From Testudinibacter aquarius (lineage in GTDB: Bacteria; Pseudomonadota; Gammaproteobacteria; Enterobacterales; Pasteurellaceae), in the NCBI RefSeq assembly GCF_004342725.1, contig NZ_SMCP01000004.1, positions 1 to 64,000 of the forward strand: a DNA stretch of 64,000 nt. The letters run 5' to 3'. A program made the translations under genes and the position numbers. The notes under the pieces are model-generated. The model was given only the letters and a program-made list of their open reading frames with translations. It did no database searches and was not told the DNA's origin. Of the stretch, positions 52,296 to 62,500 are shown in pieces; position 1 is the first letter of the stretch, and every line of letters starts with the position of its first letter.

Positions 52296-54014
52296 ATGAA
52301 AAAATTATCGGGTGCTGAAATTATCGTACAGGCTATCCAAGATCAAGGTGTCAAATTCGTCTTTGGTTATCCCGGCGGCTCTGTTTTAGATATTTATGAT
52401 GCGATTCAAACCCATGGCGGCATTGAACATATTTTAGTGCGTCACGAACAAGCAGCAGTACATATGGCGGACGGCTATGCCCGCGCCACCGGAGAAGTCG
52501 GTTGCGTCTTGGTCACCTCCGGTCCCGGTGCTACGAATGCAATTACCGGTATCGCCACCGCTTATATGGACTCCGTTCCGTTGGTGGTTTTTTCCGGTCA
52601 AGTTCGTAGTGCTTTAATCGGCAGCGATGCATTCCAAGAGTGCGATATGGTTGGTATTTCTCGTCCGGTGGTCAAACACAGCTTTTTGGTCAAACGAGTA
52701 GAAGATTTAGCCGAAACTATCAAAAAAGCCTTCTATTTAGCCGCAAGCGGGCGTCCAGGTCCTGTAGTGATCGATCTGCCGAAAGACATTGTCAATCCGG
52801 TAAATAAAATTCCTTATGTTTATCCGAAAAATATCAATCTACGTTCCTACAATCCCAATATTCACGGGCATAAAGGACAGATCAAACGCGCACTAAAAGC
52901 AGTACTCGTTGCACAAAAACCGGTTATGTTTGTCGGTGGCGGAATTATCAATGCCAATTGTGCCGAACAAACCACCGAATTTGCTAGAAAATTGAATTTG
53001 CCGGTGGTCAGCTCCTTGATGGGCTTGGGCGCATTTCCGGGAACTGATAAGCAGTCTCTTGGTATGCTGGGCATGCACGGCACCTTTGAAGCCAATAATG
53101 CCATGCACGAAAGTGATTTGATCCTTGCCATCGGGGTGCGCTTCGACGACCGCACTACTAATAATTTAGAAAAATATTGTCCGCATGCCAAAGTGATCCA
53201 TATTGATATTGATCCAACGTCTATTGCGAAGAACGTCAACACCTATATTCCGATTGTCGGCAGTGCCGATTTGGTCTTAAATGAATTTTTATCATTATTA
53301 AGCGACGAAGCCAGCCTAAAATCACAAGCTTCATTAGCGGAGTGGTGGCGGCAAATAGAGCAATGGCGCGCTCGCCAATGTTTGAATTATGAACACAGCA
53401 GCAACGTGATCAAACCACAGCAAGCGGTAGAAACCATTTATAAAATAACTCACGGGCAAGCCTATATTGCTTCCGATGTCGGTCAACATCAGATGTTTGC
53501 CGCACTTTATTATCCATTTGATAAACCACGCCATTGGATCAATTCCGGTGGTCTTGGTACGATGGGATTCGGCTTGCCGGCGGCAATGGGCGTGAAATTG
53601 GCATATCCCGATGCCTGTGTGGTTTGCATCACCGGCGATGGTAGCATTCAAATGAATATTCAAGAGCTGTCCACTGCTCAACAATACAATATTCCGGTGG
53701 TGATCATCAGTTTGAACAACCGTTTCTTAGGCATGGTGAAACAGTGGCAGGATATTATTTATGCCGGGCGCCATTCCCAATCCTACATGAATTCACTGCC
53801 GGATTTTGTCAAATTGGCGGAGGCTTACGGTCATGTTGGTATTCAAATCAACACCCCGGATGAGTTGGAGTCGAAATTGCAACACGCCTTTTCCATTAAA
53901 GACAAGCTGGTGTTCGTTGATATTCTGGTCGATGAAACCGAACACGTTTACCCGATGCAAATCGCAGGTGGCGCCATGAACGAGATGATTTTGAGTAAAA
54001 CGGAGAGAACATAA
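52296..54014 (+). CDS. ilvI: Acetolactate synthase large subunit
   Basis: IlvI is the catalytic, thiamine-diphosphate-dependent subunit that makes acetolactate or acetohydroxybutyrate for valine, leucine and isoleucine. The 572-aa protein has the N-terminal ThDP half ([33 protein letters not shown] with the catalytic Glu), the middle FAD-binding domain, and the C-terminal [15 protein letters not shown] metal-ThDP motif. ATG follows AGGGGGC. A 10-codon micro-frame ends on the ilvI start. The stop shares a base with the ilvH ATG (TAATG). Confidence 0.97.
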   Translation: MKKLSGAEIIVQAIQDQGVKFVFGYPGGSVLDIYDAIQTHGGIEHILVRHEQAAVHMADGYARATGEVGCVLVTSGPGATNAITGIATAYMDSVPLVVFSGQVRSALIGSDAFQECDMVGISRPVVKHSFLVKRVEDLAETIKKAFYLAASGRPGPVVIDLPKDIVNPVNKIPYVYPKNINLRSYNPNIHGHKGQIKRALKAVLVAQKPVMFVGGGIINANCAEQTTEFARKLNLPVVSSLMGLGAFPGTDKQSLGMLGMHGTFEANNAMHESDLILAIGVRFDDRTTNNLEKYCPHAKVIHIDIDPTSIAKNVNTYIPIVGSADLVLNEFLSLLSDEASLKSQASLAEWWRQIEQWRARQCLNYEHSSNVIKPQQAVETIYKITHGQAYIASDVGQHQMFAALYYPFDKPRHWINSGGLGTMGFGLPAAMGVKLAYPDACVVCITGDGSIQMNIQELSTAQQYNIPVVIISLNNRFLGMVKQWQDIIYAGRHSQSYMNSLPDFVKLAEAYGHVGIQINTPDELESKLQHAFSIKDKLVFVDILVDETEHVYPMQIAGGAMNEMILSKTERT

Positions 54015-54505
54015 TGCGTAGAATTATTTCAGTCTTATTAGAAAATGAATCCGGCGCATTATCGCGCGTTATCGGTCTATTTTCACAACGAGCGTTCAAT
54101 ATTGAAAGTCTGACCGTTGCTCCGACAGACGACCCGACCTTGTCACGCATGACAATCGAAGCCTTTGGCGAAGAGAAAGTGCTGGAGCAAATCGAGAAAC
54201 AATTACATAAACTGGTCGATGTATTCAAAGTGATCAGCCTCAGTGATTGTGAGCATGTTGAGCGCGAAATTATGCTGCTCAAAGTGCGGGCACAAGGCAA
54301 TTCTCGCGACGAGGTCAAACGTTTATCCGATATTTATCGCGGGCAAATTATTGATGTAACACCAAAAAGCTACACCATCCAGCTCGCCGGCACGAAAGAT
54401 AAACTGAATGCGTTTATCGCATCGGTCAAACAAGAAACCGAGGTGATTGAAGTCGTTCGCTCTGGGTTGATCAGCCTATCGCGTGGCGAAAAAAACTGTT
54501 TGTAA
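54014..54505 (+). CDS. ilvH: Acetolactate synthase small regulatory subunit
   Basis: IlvH activates IlvI and confers valine feedback inhibition. The N-terminal ACT domain (RRIISVLLENESGALSRVIGLFSQRAFNIESLTV) contains the Asn-Glu-Ser-Gly-Ala valine site. The C-terminal half carries MLLKVRA and the RLSDIYRGQIIDVT segment. Length 163 aa matches E. coli. It overlaps ilvI by one base and is followed by a uptake-signal-pair terminator. Confidence 0.97.
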   Translation: MRRIISVLLENESGALSRVIGLFSQRAFNIESLTVAPTDDPTLSRMTIEAFGEEKVLEQIEKQLHKLVDVFKVISLSDCEHVEREIMLLKVRAQGNSRDEVKRLSDIYRGQIIDVTPKSYTIQLAGTKDKLNAFIASVKQETEVIEVVRSGLISLSRGEKNCL

Positions 54506-54516
54506 TTTAATCCCAA

Positions 54517-54548
54517 ACCGCACTTTGTTTACAAAGGCAAAGTGCGGT
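54517..54548 (+). terminator. Terminator of ilvIH (uptake-signal pair)
   Basis: An 11-bp perfect stem ACCGCACTTTG / CAAAGTGCGGT with a 10-nt loop, followed by ATCTTTTTC. Confidence 0.85.
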
Positions 54549-54665
54549 ATCTTTTTCAATCAATAAAAACAATATTTTACGATCCTCATCACAATCTTTT
54601 TTCCCAATCTAAACAGGATAGGTAATATCCCTTATTCTTATACTGGATTTTATAGCGGAGAAAAT

Positions 54666-54935
54666 ATGAAAACTCGTTACCATTATTTTAAAAATACCAA
54701 TTGGTATCTATTGAAAAGACCAATAAAAAAGGAAACATCTGATTCATGGGCAAGGAATTTGGAAGATCTAGCCAAGGTTGCACTATTGGCTATGCCTGTT
54801 GTACTATATGGACAATATAGTTGGTGGTTTAAGGGAATTAACCTTATATTGTTAGCTTTCGCTGCATATGGGATTTTATTATGCAGTAAAGAGCTAAGAA
54901 AATATCAAGACAACCTTTCACAGGAGGAAATATAA
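54666..54935 (+). CDS. Small membrane protein, first gene of a two-gene operon
   Basis: I do not recognise the family. The 89-aa product starts at an ATG with GGAG at 6 nt. It has a basic, Tyr/Trp-containing N-terminus, two adjacent hydrophobic segments (about residues 34-48 and 53-71) and a charged C-terminus (KELRKYQDNLSQEE). The stop overlaps the next ATG by one base (TAATG). A probable promoter lies in the 110 bp after the ilvIH terminator. Confidence 0.75.
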   Translation: MKTRYHYFKNTNWYLLKRPIKKETSDSWARNLEDLAKVALLAMPVVLYGQYSWWFKGINLILLAFAAYGILLCSKELRKYQDNLSQEEI

Positions 54936-55042
54936 TGGAAACAACAATTGTTTTGCTTATTCTTCTAGCCATGGTTATCGGTATGCTTTTTGCTATCAAG
55001 AGTGCGGTGAAAGATGCGATCAAACATGACGAAAAGCGATAG
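54935..55042 (+). CDS. 35-residue single-pass membrane peptide
   Basis: The reading frame METTIVLLILLAMVIG continues through one hydrophobic helix (residues 4-21) to a charged tail (KSAVKDAIKHDEKR). It has a perfect AGGAGG at 7 nt, stronger than most genes here, and overlaps the preceding stop (TAATG). A terminator follows at once. It is too short for most gene finders. Function unknown; a regulatory or complex-stabilising small membrane protein, or one half of a toxin-antitoxin-like pair, are possibilities only. Confidence 0.72.
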   Translation: METTIVLLILLAMVIGMLFAIKSAVKDAIKHDEKR

Positions 55043-55047
55043 AAAAT

Positions 55048-55071
55048 AAAGGCTGCCAAACGGTAGCCTTT
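55048..55071. terminator. Convergent terminator between the small operon and tyrA
   Basis: A 10-bp stem AAAGGCTGCC / GGTAGCCTTT with loop AAAC, containing one G-T pair. It lies 5 bp after the small gene's stop and 6 bp beyond the tyrA stop on the other strand. Confidence 0.8.
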
Positions 55072-55076
55072 AAACG

Positions 55077-56201
55077 TTAAAACTGTTTGTAATCATTTGC
55101 CTGCTGTAACAATTGGCGACTCTCTTTCATAAAGACTTCGGAATAGTTGCCGAACCAGTCGCTGACCTGTTTAAAAGCTTGGGTAAATCCGGCGCGGTCA
55201 TTCTGTTCAAAAAAACATAACGCTTCTTCATAACTCTGTTTTAAAGACTCAATCACCGCTAAATTTTCCGGTTTGTCCAAAATAATATCCGCATACAGCT
55301 CGCCGTCTTGCGCAAACAAGCGCCCAATCATCGCCAATTCCAAACGGTAAATCGGAGAGGACAGAGCTAATAATTTTGATAATTCAACCGGCTGGCGCGA
55401 TAAGTGCAATCCATTGGCAAAAGTCGCAAAATGGCGTAAGGCTTGAATATAGGTCATATTTTTATCATGCTCGGCAGGATCAATCGCATAAACGGTTGCG
55501 CCCCAAAGCTGCATTTGCTGCAAAATCCATTGATAACGTTCAGGGTAGCGCCCGTCACAACGCACAATCAGTTGTTTGGCGAAACTGGCGATATCCGGGC
55601 CGAACATCGGGTGTAAGCCCAATACCGCTCCTTGATGCACTTGCAGCATTTTTTCAACCGGTTGGCGTTTCACGGAAGTGAAATCCAGCAGTAGCATATT
55701 TTCACGCAAGTGCGGTTGCAGGCGCTCGATGGTTTCTAAAGTGTTGCGAATCGGTACGGTCACGATCACCACGTCGGCATCATACAAAATCTGATCGGCA
55801 CGTTGCCAATCGGTTCGACCTAAATTTTCAACCTGATAGCCTGATAGTTGAAAATAACGCCCGAACAACCCGCCGAGCTTGCCCTTTCCACCAACAATCA
55901 CGATCTTTTTAATTGCCGGATTGACGGTTTTAAAGCCGTTTTTATGCTCGTTTTGGTAAGATTCACGCATAATCCGACGCAGCAGATCTTCGATTAAATC
56001 GGGCGAAATTCCCATTTTTTCTGCTTCTTGGCGACGTGCCGCCAACATCTCCGCTTCCCGTTCCGGTGCATACACCGGCAAGCCGTGTTGGTGTTTCACT
56101 TGTCCTACTTCCGCCACTAGGCTCAGGCGTTTTTCCAGTAAGCCTAATAATTCCCGATCAACTTTGTCAATTTCATCGCGTAAAGGTTGCAAAGGTTGCA
56201 T
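55077..56201 (-). CDS. tyrA: Chorismate mutase / prephenate dehydrogenase (T-protein)
   Basis: TyrA converts chorismate to prephenate and then to 4-hydroxyphenylpyruvate for tyrosine. The 374-aa fusion has an N-terminal AroQ-type mutase (1-90; LRDEIDKVDRELLGLLEKRLSLVAEVGQVK) and a C-terminal dehydrogenase with the NAD motif VIVGGKGKLGGLFGRYF, and LGLHPMFGPD with the conserved histidine. It lies 13 bp downstream of aroF, forming the aroF-tyrA operon as in E. coli, under TyrR-box-like sites. Confidence 0.96.
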   Translation of the reverse strand: MQPLQPLRDEIDKVDRELLGLLEKRLSLVAEVGQVKHQHGLPVYAPEREAEMLAARRQEAEKMGISPDLIEDLLRRIMRESYQNEHKNGFKTVNPAIKKIVIVGGKGKLGGLFGRYFQLSGYQVENLGRTDWQRADQILYDADVVIVTVPIRNTLETIERLQPHLRENMLLLDFTSVKRQPVEKMLQVHQGAVLGLHPMFGPDIASFAKQLIVRCDGRYPERYQWILQQMQLWGATVYAIDPAEHDKNMTYIQALRHFATFANGLHLSRQPVELSKLLALSSPIYRLELAMIGRLFAQDGELYADIILDKPENLAVIESLKQSYEEALCFFEQNDRAGFTQAFKQVSDWFGNYSEVFMKESRQLLQQANDYKQF

Positions 56202-56214
56202 TCTGCAATCTCCA

Positions 56215-57282
56215 TTAAGGTCTGTTCAATAATTGTTGATGAATTTTACGCAATAATTGCTCGGTTGTCTGCCAATCAATGCAGGCATCGGTGATCGAAA
56301 CACCATATTGCAATTGTTTTTTCGGCTGTTCGGAATTTTGATTACCGGCAAACAGATTGCTTTCCAGCATTAAACCGGTGATTGAACGGTTGCCGTCCAA
56401 AATTTGTTGCACCGCATCTTCCGCCACCAGTGGCTGACGGCGATAATCCTTATTCGAATTGCCGTGGCTGCAATCGATCATAATCGACTGTTCTAAACCG
56501 GCTTTTGCCAGTTCCTGTTCGCATTGTTGTACAAACTCGGCTTGATAATTCGGCGCTTTGCCGCCGCGCAAAATCACGTGCCCGTCTTTGTTACCGGCGG
56601 TTTGCAGCAAACTGACCTGCCCTTGTTGGTTAATGCCGATAAAACGGTGTCCCAGCGAAGCGGCTTTCAACGCATTAATCGCCGTCGCCAAACTGCCGTC
56701 GGTGCCGTTTTTAAACCCGACTGACATCGACAAACCTGACGCCATTTCTCGATGGGTTTGCGATTCGGTGGTGCGTGCGCCGATTGCCGACCAACTGAAC
56801 AGCTCCGCCATATATTGTGGCGAAATTGGATCAAGCGCTTCCGTTGCCAGCGGCAAGCCCAATTCAGCCAAATCAATCAACAATTTTCTTGCCAACTGTA
56901 AACCATTCTCTACATCAAAGCTGCCGTCCAAGTGCGGATCGTTAATCAACCCCTTCCAACCGACTGTGGTACGCGGTTTTTCAAAATAGACACGCATCAC
57001 CACATAAATCGTATCCTTCACTTCATCAGCCAAAACTTTTAATTTGTGCGCATATTCCAATGCCGAGATTGGATCATGAATCGAACAGGGCCCGATCACC
57101 AGCAGTAACCGGTTGTCTTTTTTATGAATAATATTGGCAATCTCACCGCGAGATTGTTCGATTTGTTGGCTAAGTGCGGTACTGAGCGGAAGCTTTTCTT
57201 TTAGCTCTTGTGGTGTTAGCAATACTTTTTCATCATAAATATTGACATTGTGGATTGCATTTTTGTTGGCTACAGCATTCAT
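56215..57282 (-). CDS. aroF: DAHP synthase, tyrosine-sensitive (AroF) type
   Basis: The enzyme condenses phosphoenolpyruvate with erythrose 4-phosphate, the first shikimate step. The 355-aa class I protein has the family blocks GPCSIHDP, RVYFEKPRTTVGWKGLINDP, GARTTESQTHREMASGLSM, GGKAPNY and CSHGNSNKDYRRQ. The N-terminus (IHNVNIYDEKVLLTPQELK) and the pairing with tyrA favour AroF over AroG or AroH, so tyrosine feedback is expected. Isozyme assignment is by resemblance and context. Two TyrR-box-like dyads lie 25-65 bp upstream. Confidence 0.9.
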   Translation of the reverse strand: MNAVANKNAIHNVNIYDEKVLLTPQELKEKLPLSTALSQQIEQSRGEIANIIHKKDNRLLLVIGPCSIHDPISALEYAHKLKVLADEVKDTIYVVMRVYFEKPRTTVGWKGLINDPHLDGSFDVENGLQLARKLLIDLAELGLPLATEALDPISPQYMAELFSWSAIGARTTESQTHREMASGLSMSVGFKNGTDGSLATAINALKAASLGHRFIGINQQGQVSLLQTAGNKDGHVILRGGKAPNYQAEFVQQCEQELAKAGLEQSIMIDCSHGNSNKDYRRQPLVAEDAVQQILDGNRSITGLMLESNLFAGNQNSEQPKKQLQYGVSITDACIDWQTTEQLLRKIHQQLLNRP

Positions 57283-57306
57283 AAAAGTCCTTGTCTTAAT
57301 TTTAAG

Positions 57307-57347
57307 TGTAAATATTTTATTACACGCATTGTATCAATATCATTACA
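57307..57347. promoter_or_regulatory. Two TyrR-box-like dyads upstream of aroF
   Basis: Box 1 (57307-57324) reads TGTAAA-N6-ATTACA, one mismatch from the TyrR consensus TGTAAAN6TTTACA. Box 2 (57330-57347) reads TGTATC-N6-ATTACA, a weaker match. Their starts are 23 bp apart, the helical-phase spacing seen for paired strong and weak TyrR boxes in enterics. Confidence 0.65.
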
Positions 57348-57434
57348 ATAATCTATCTTTAGAAAAATTTCAAGCCGGATTTAATGTTAAGCTTACCGCA
57401 CTTACCTAAGTGCTATCTGACTGCGTAGTTACTA

Positions 57435-57621
57435 GGGTCTGTTGATCTTTGTTTATAATTTGAGCTATAGACTATTTTTCGCCCCTCTTTTTGCAAATAA
57501 ATAAGGCAAAAGTTGTGAAGTTTAGTCATTCTAAACGAACGACTTTTAACGCCGCTGTAGTACGAAAAGTAATGCGAAAAACAGTCTATAGCTCAAATTA
57601 TAAACAAAGATCAACAGACCC
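57435..57621. mobile_element. 187-bp MITE with TA target duplication
   Basis: Terminal inverted repeats of about 48 bp match at all but one position, starting GGGTCTGTTGATC. Both ends are flanked by TA (57433-57434, 57622-57623). The interior contains a further dyad (GTTTAG / CTAAAC), so the whole unit can fold on itself. No transposase is encoded. Ends and TA duplication suggest mobilisation by an IS5-like (IS427-group) or IS630-like transposase elsewhere; that family link is a guess. Confidence 0.85.
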
Positions 57622-57934
57622 TAACTATTTAGAAATTATTTATTACGAAGTATTATCCGAAGGATCCAGAACAAAAATCATCACGCATTTTGAAAATAGT
57701 CATTTTTTCGGTGGTTTTAGCGCGTTTTCTTTCAAAAAAGGGACTAAAAAGATCTTCATTACTTCACAAACCCAACCCATTACCATTTTCTTCAAAAAGA
57801 AACAAAATCAATTTTTAATTGTCGCTTTCCAGTTCGATAAGACGGATTATTTAACCTTTACCAAGAAAAGCCACTTCAAGACACTGGAAGACATGTTAAA
57901 AATCGATGATACAGAAAAACAAATCCGTTTTTGA
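57572..57934 (+). pseudogene. Chimeric reading frame: MITE-derived start fused to a 5'-truncated gene
   Basis: The frame is open from inside the MITE (ATG 57572; earlier TTG 57491) through its right end and on to 57934. The first 17 codons from the ATG come from MITE sequence; residues after DPN (from 57623) are unrelated. The downstream part, about 103 aa, is Phe/Lys-rich and beta-strand-like (FGGFSAFSFKKGTKKIF, FQFDKTDYLTF) and has no start codon of its own. It is probably the remainder of a gene that lost its 5' end to the insertion, or is newly expressed from the MITE. I do not recognise the family. Confidence 0.6.
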
Positions 57935-57941
57935 AGAAAAT

Positions 57942-57964
57942 CTGCCATCTTCTGAAGATGGCAG
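57942..57964. terminator. Convergent terminator before gltD
   Basis: Arms CTGCCATCTTC / GAAGATGGCAG are perfectly complementary over 11 bp around a single T. It lies between the chimeric frame and the gltD stop. Confidence 0.75.
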
Positions 57965-57985
57965 GCCTTAAAATAGCGTTAAACC

Positions 57986-59395
57986 CTAAACCTCCAAATA
58001 CGCCATAATTCCTTGTGCAGCTTGGCGCCCTTCGGCGATAGCGGTCACGACCAGATCAGAACCGCGAGTGATATCACCGCCGGCAAAAATTTTCGGATTA
58101 GCGGTTTGCTGTTCAAATTCGCCTTTGGCTTCGATGCGTCCACGGCTGTCTGTGGTGACACCGACAGCACTTAGCCACGGCATGGCGTGCGGGGCAAAGC
58201 CGAAAGCGACGATAACTGCGTCGCACACCATCAATTCTTCGCTGCCTGCCACGATTTGCGGGCGACGACGACCATTGACATCCGGTTCACCCAGCTCAGT
58301 GCGCACGATGTTAATCCCGACAACCTTGCCTTGTGCGTCTGTTTCAATCGAAACCGGTTGTGCATTAAAATAGAAATCCGCACCTTCTTCTTTGGCGTTC
58401 TGCACTTCACGGCGGCTGCCCGGCATATTGGCTTGGTCACGCCGATAGACACAGGTCACTTGTGCTGCCTGTTGGCGTAACGAAGTGCGCACGCAGTCCA
58501 TGGCGGTGTCGCCACCACCCAGCACCACCACTTTTTTGTCTGCCATCGAGACAAAATCGTCACACGCCAAGCCCATCACATTTTTAGTATTGGCAATCAG
58601 GAACGGCAATGCGGAATAGACCCCGTCGGCATTTTCATTGGGGATTTCCGCCTGCATGCTTTGGTAAGTACCGACGCCTAAAAACACCGCATCATACTCT
58701 GCCGCCAGCTGTTCTAAACTGATCTCTTTGCCGATTTCAACCCCGAGTTTAAATTCAATTCCCATGTCGCTGAAAATTTGGCGGCGGCGGATCATCACCT
58801 CTTTTTCCAATTTGAACGACGGAATTCCGAAAGTGAGCAAGCCGCCGATTTCCGGCTCCCGCTCATAGACGGTGACTGCAACGCCGTTTTTAATCAACTG
58901 TTCAGCACAGCCTAAGCCAGCAGGTCCTGAACCCACCACTGCGACTTTTTTCCCCGTATGCGGTACGTCTTTCACCGTCGGACGCCAGCCCAGCTCAAAG
59001 GCTTTTTCGGTCAGGTATTTTTCTACACTGCCAATGGTGACGGCACCGAATTCAGCATTCAAGGTACACGAACCCTCGCACAGCCGATCTTGCGGGCAAA
59101 CCCGCCCACAAATTTCCGGCAGGGTGTTGGTTTCATGTGCCAATTCCGCCGCTTCGATAATCCGATTTTCATATACCAGTTTTAGCCAGTTCGGAATATT
59201 ATTGTGCAACGGACATTTGTGTTGGCAATACGGATTACCGCACTCCAAGCAGCGATCCGCTTGCGATGCCGCTTGCGGTTGCTCATATACCTGATAAATT
59301 TCGATAAATTTTGTTTTGCGATCCTGCAACGCTTTTTTCGGCGGATCGATGCGCGGCAAATCGATGAATTGATAAATATTTCCCTGCTGACTCAT
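57986..59395 (-). CDS. gltD: Glutamate synthase small subunit
   Basis: GltD oxidises NADPH and passes electrons to GltB. The 469-aa protein has an N-terminal cysteine cluster region binding 4Fe-4S centres (CLECGNPYCQHKC and CGRVCPQDRLCEGSC). The FAD site is VVGSGPAGLGCAEQL and the NADPH site is VLGGGDTAMDCVRTSLR. C-terminal FAGGDITRGSDLVVTAIAEGR completes the FAD domain. It follows gltB by 108 bp, with an uptake-signal pair in the gap. Confidence 0.96.
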   Translation of the reverse strand: MSQQGNIYQFIDLPRIDPPKKALQDRKTKFIEIYQVYEQPQAASQADRCLECGNPYCQHKCPLHNNIPNWLKLVYENRIIEAAELAHETNTLPEICGRVCPQDRLCEGSCTLNAEFGAVTIGSVEKYLTEKAFELGWRPTVKDVPHTGKKVAVVGSGPAGLGCAEQLIKNGVAVTVYEREPEIGGLLTFGIPSFKLEKEVMIRRRQIFSDMGIEFKLGVEIGKEISLEQLAAEYDAVFLGVGTYQSMQAEIPNENADGVYSALPFLIANTKNVMGLACDDFVSMADKKVVVLGGGDTAMDCVRTSLRQQAAQVTCVYRRDQANMPGSRREVQNAKEEGADFYFNAQPVSIETDAQGKVVGINIVRTELGEPDVNGRRRPQIVAGSEELMVCDAVIVAFGFAPHAMPWLSAVGVTTDSRGRIEAKGEFEQQTANPKIFAGGDITRGSDLVVTAIAEGRQAAQGIMAYLEV

Positions 59396-59503
59396 ATTCT
59401 GTTTCCTATTTTGTCACTCACGCTGTTATCGTTGAGAGCCAAAGTGCGGTCGGCTAACCGCACGTTAATTTTTATTCGCTTAGCCCTGATTGGCTTGGCT
59501 CGC

Positions 59504-62500
59504 TTATTGAGTTACCACCCGCAACTCATCGACGGTGCGGCGTTGGTGTCCCAATAACGCATTCACATCTTTTGCTTTTGGTTTTACCAAACGGAATCGC
59601 GTCAGATAGTCGCTCCAGTTGGCTAAAATCCGTTCCCCTAACGGACTGGCGGTATTTTCAACGTGTTCGGCAATCAAACCGCGCAGATACTCTTGATGCG
59701 TCGGCAATGCGTCCAATGCCAGTGTTTCGACCAGTTCATGATTTAAACGTGATTCAAATTTTTCATCAAGATCCAGCACATAAGCAAAACCACCGGTCAT
59801 GCCTGCGCCGAAATTAATCCCGGTTTTACCCAACACACACACCACGCCGCCGGTCATATATTCACAGCCGTTATCGCCGATGCCTTCCACCACCGCCGTT
59901 GCGCCGGAATTACGCACTGCAAAGCGTTCTCCTGCTCTGCCGGAAGCAAACAGTTTGCCGCCGGTTGCGCCGTATAAACAGGTGTTGCCGGCGATAGTCG
60001 ACTCTTCAGCTTTGAAAAGGGTACCGCTGTGCGGACGGATCGCAATTTTACCGCCAGCCATACCTTTACCGACATAATCGTTGGCATCGCCGATGAGATA
60101 CAGATTGACGCCGCCAGCCAGCCACACACCGAGGCTTTGCCCGACCGTGCCGTTTAAGCGGATATCAAAACGTTGCTTATCGTTACCTTTATTGCCGTAT
60201 TGCTGCGCAATAATCCCTGATAAGGTTGCCCCCACCGAGCGGTCTGTGTTGCGCACATCGTAGCTCAAGTCCACCTGTGTCTGAGCGGCAAGTGCGGTTG
60301 CCACATCAGCAACAATGGCTTTGTTCAGATCGCCTTTGTCCATCGTCGGGTTGGATTCCATGCAATAACGAGCGCTCCCCTGCGGCACTTTTGGTGCATA
60401 CAGCAATCCACTTAAATCTAAGGCATGCTGTTTAGCGGTTTTGCCTTCAATAATCGACAGCAAATCGGTGCGCCCGATCAGATCGGTCAGCTTGGTTACG
60501 CCCAGATCCGCCATCAATTCGCGTACGTCCTGTGCGATAAACTTGAAGTAGTTCATCGCTTTTTCCGGCAAACCGTGATAGTGGTTTTGACGCAGTTTTT
60601 CGTCTTGAGTCGCAATTCCGGTCGCACAGTTATTCAGGTGGCAAATCCGCAAATAACGGCAGCCTAGCGCCACCATCGGTCCAGTGCCGAAGCCGAAACT
60701 CTCTGCCCCCAAAATCGCCGCTTTGATCACATCCAGACCGGTTTTCAGACCGCCATCGACCTGCAACCGCACTTTATGGCGTAAATTATTTTCCACCAAT
60801 GCCTGTTGCGCTTCCGCCAAGCCCAATTCCCACGGCGAACCGGCATATTTCACGCTCGACAACGGACTAGCGCCGGTGCCGCCGTCATAACCGGCAATGG
60901 TAATCAAATCCGCATAGGCTTTCGCTACGCCGGTAGCAATCGTGCCGACACCCGGCAGTGATACCAGTTTGACCGAAATCATCGCTTTCGGATTGACCTG
61001 TTTCAAGTCGAAAATCAACTGTGCCAAGTCTTCAATCGAATAAATATCGTGATGCGGCGGCGGTGAAATCAGCGTCGAACCCGGCACCGCATACCGCAAC
61101 TGTGCAATATATGGGGTGACTTTATCGCCCGGCAGTTGCCCGCCCTCACCCGGTTTTGCCCCTTGCGCCACTTTGATTTGAATCACTTCGGCACTCATCA
61201 GATACGCCGGTGTGACGCCAAAACGCCCAGACGCCACTTGTTTGATTTTAGAGACCTTTTCGGTACCATAACGTTTCGGATCTTCGCCACCCTCACCGGA
61301 GTTGGAATAGCCGCCTAAACGGTTCATCGCCACCGCCAATGCCTCGTGCGCTTCCGGCGATAATGCGCCGATGCTCATCGCCGCAGAATCGAAACGTTTG
61401 TACAGCCCCTCCGCTGGTTCAACGTGTTCTAAGTCGATTTTTTTCGCCGGATCAATATTCAGTTTTAACAGATCACGCAACGTTGTCGCTGGACGATGGT
61501 TTACTGTCTCGGCATATTGGCGATAAATCGAATAATCACCACTGTTCACCGCTTGCTGTAAGTAATTCACTACCTCCGGATTATAGGCGTGATACTCCCC
61601 TTGCGGTTTATATTTCAGATAGCCACCGTTATCCAGATCCTGGCTGGCACGCCAAGCCGACTTATTCAATGCTTTCAAATCAGCTTCCAATTCAACAAAG
61701 CCTGCGCCTTTAATCCGTGAACGGATTTTGCGGAAACAGAGATCAACAACTTCGTCACTTAAACCGACCGCTTCAAACAGGTGTGCGCAGCGGTAAGACG
61801 AAATAGTAGAGATTCCCATTTTAGAAATAATTTTATACAAGCCTTTGTTGATACCATCGCGGAAATTCGCCATCACCTGCCGGACTGGTTTTTTAATCGC
61901 GCCTTCGGCGATCATGGCTGCCAATGTTTCATAGGCTAAATACGGATAAATCGCCGTAGCACCTAAACCGATCAACACCGCGAAATGGTGCGGATTGCGT
62001 GCCGAACCGGTTTCAACCACAATATTGGCATCGCAGCGCAAGTGGGTATCTACCAAACGTTGTTGCACCGCACCCACTGCTAACACCGCAGGAATCGGCA
62101 ATCGGTTTTTCGCCAAAGTGCGGTCGGAAATAATTAACAACACTGAACCGCTGCGCACCGCACTTTCGGCTTGATCGCATAATCTCAGCAGCGCCTCTTG
62201 CAACGATAAATCCTGCGGATCGTAAGTTGCGTCCAGCACTTGGTGTTGGTAATAAGTCGGTTCTAAGGCTTTCAACTGCTGCATATCCGAATACAGCAAA
62301 ATCGGCGATTTGAAACTGACCCGATGCGACATCCCCTCCGTTTCGAAAAATACGCTCATTTCTCGCCCGATACTGGTGTTCAAGCTCATCACGTGCTTTT
62401 CCCGCAACGGATCGATCGGTGGGTTGGTGACTTGCGCAAAATATTGGCGGAAGTAATCATAAAGAATTCGCGGTTTCTCGGACAGCACAGCAAACGGGGC

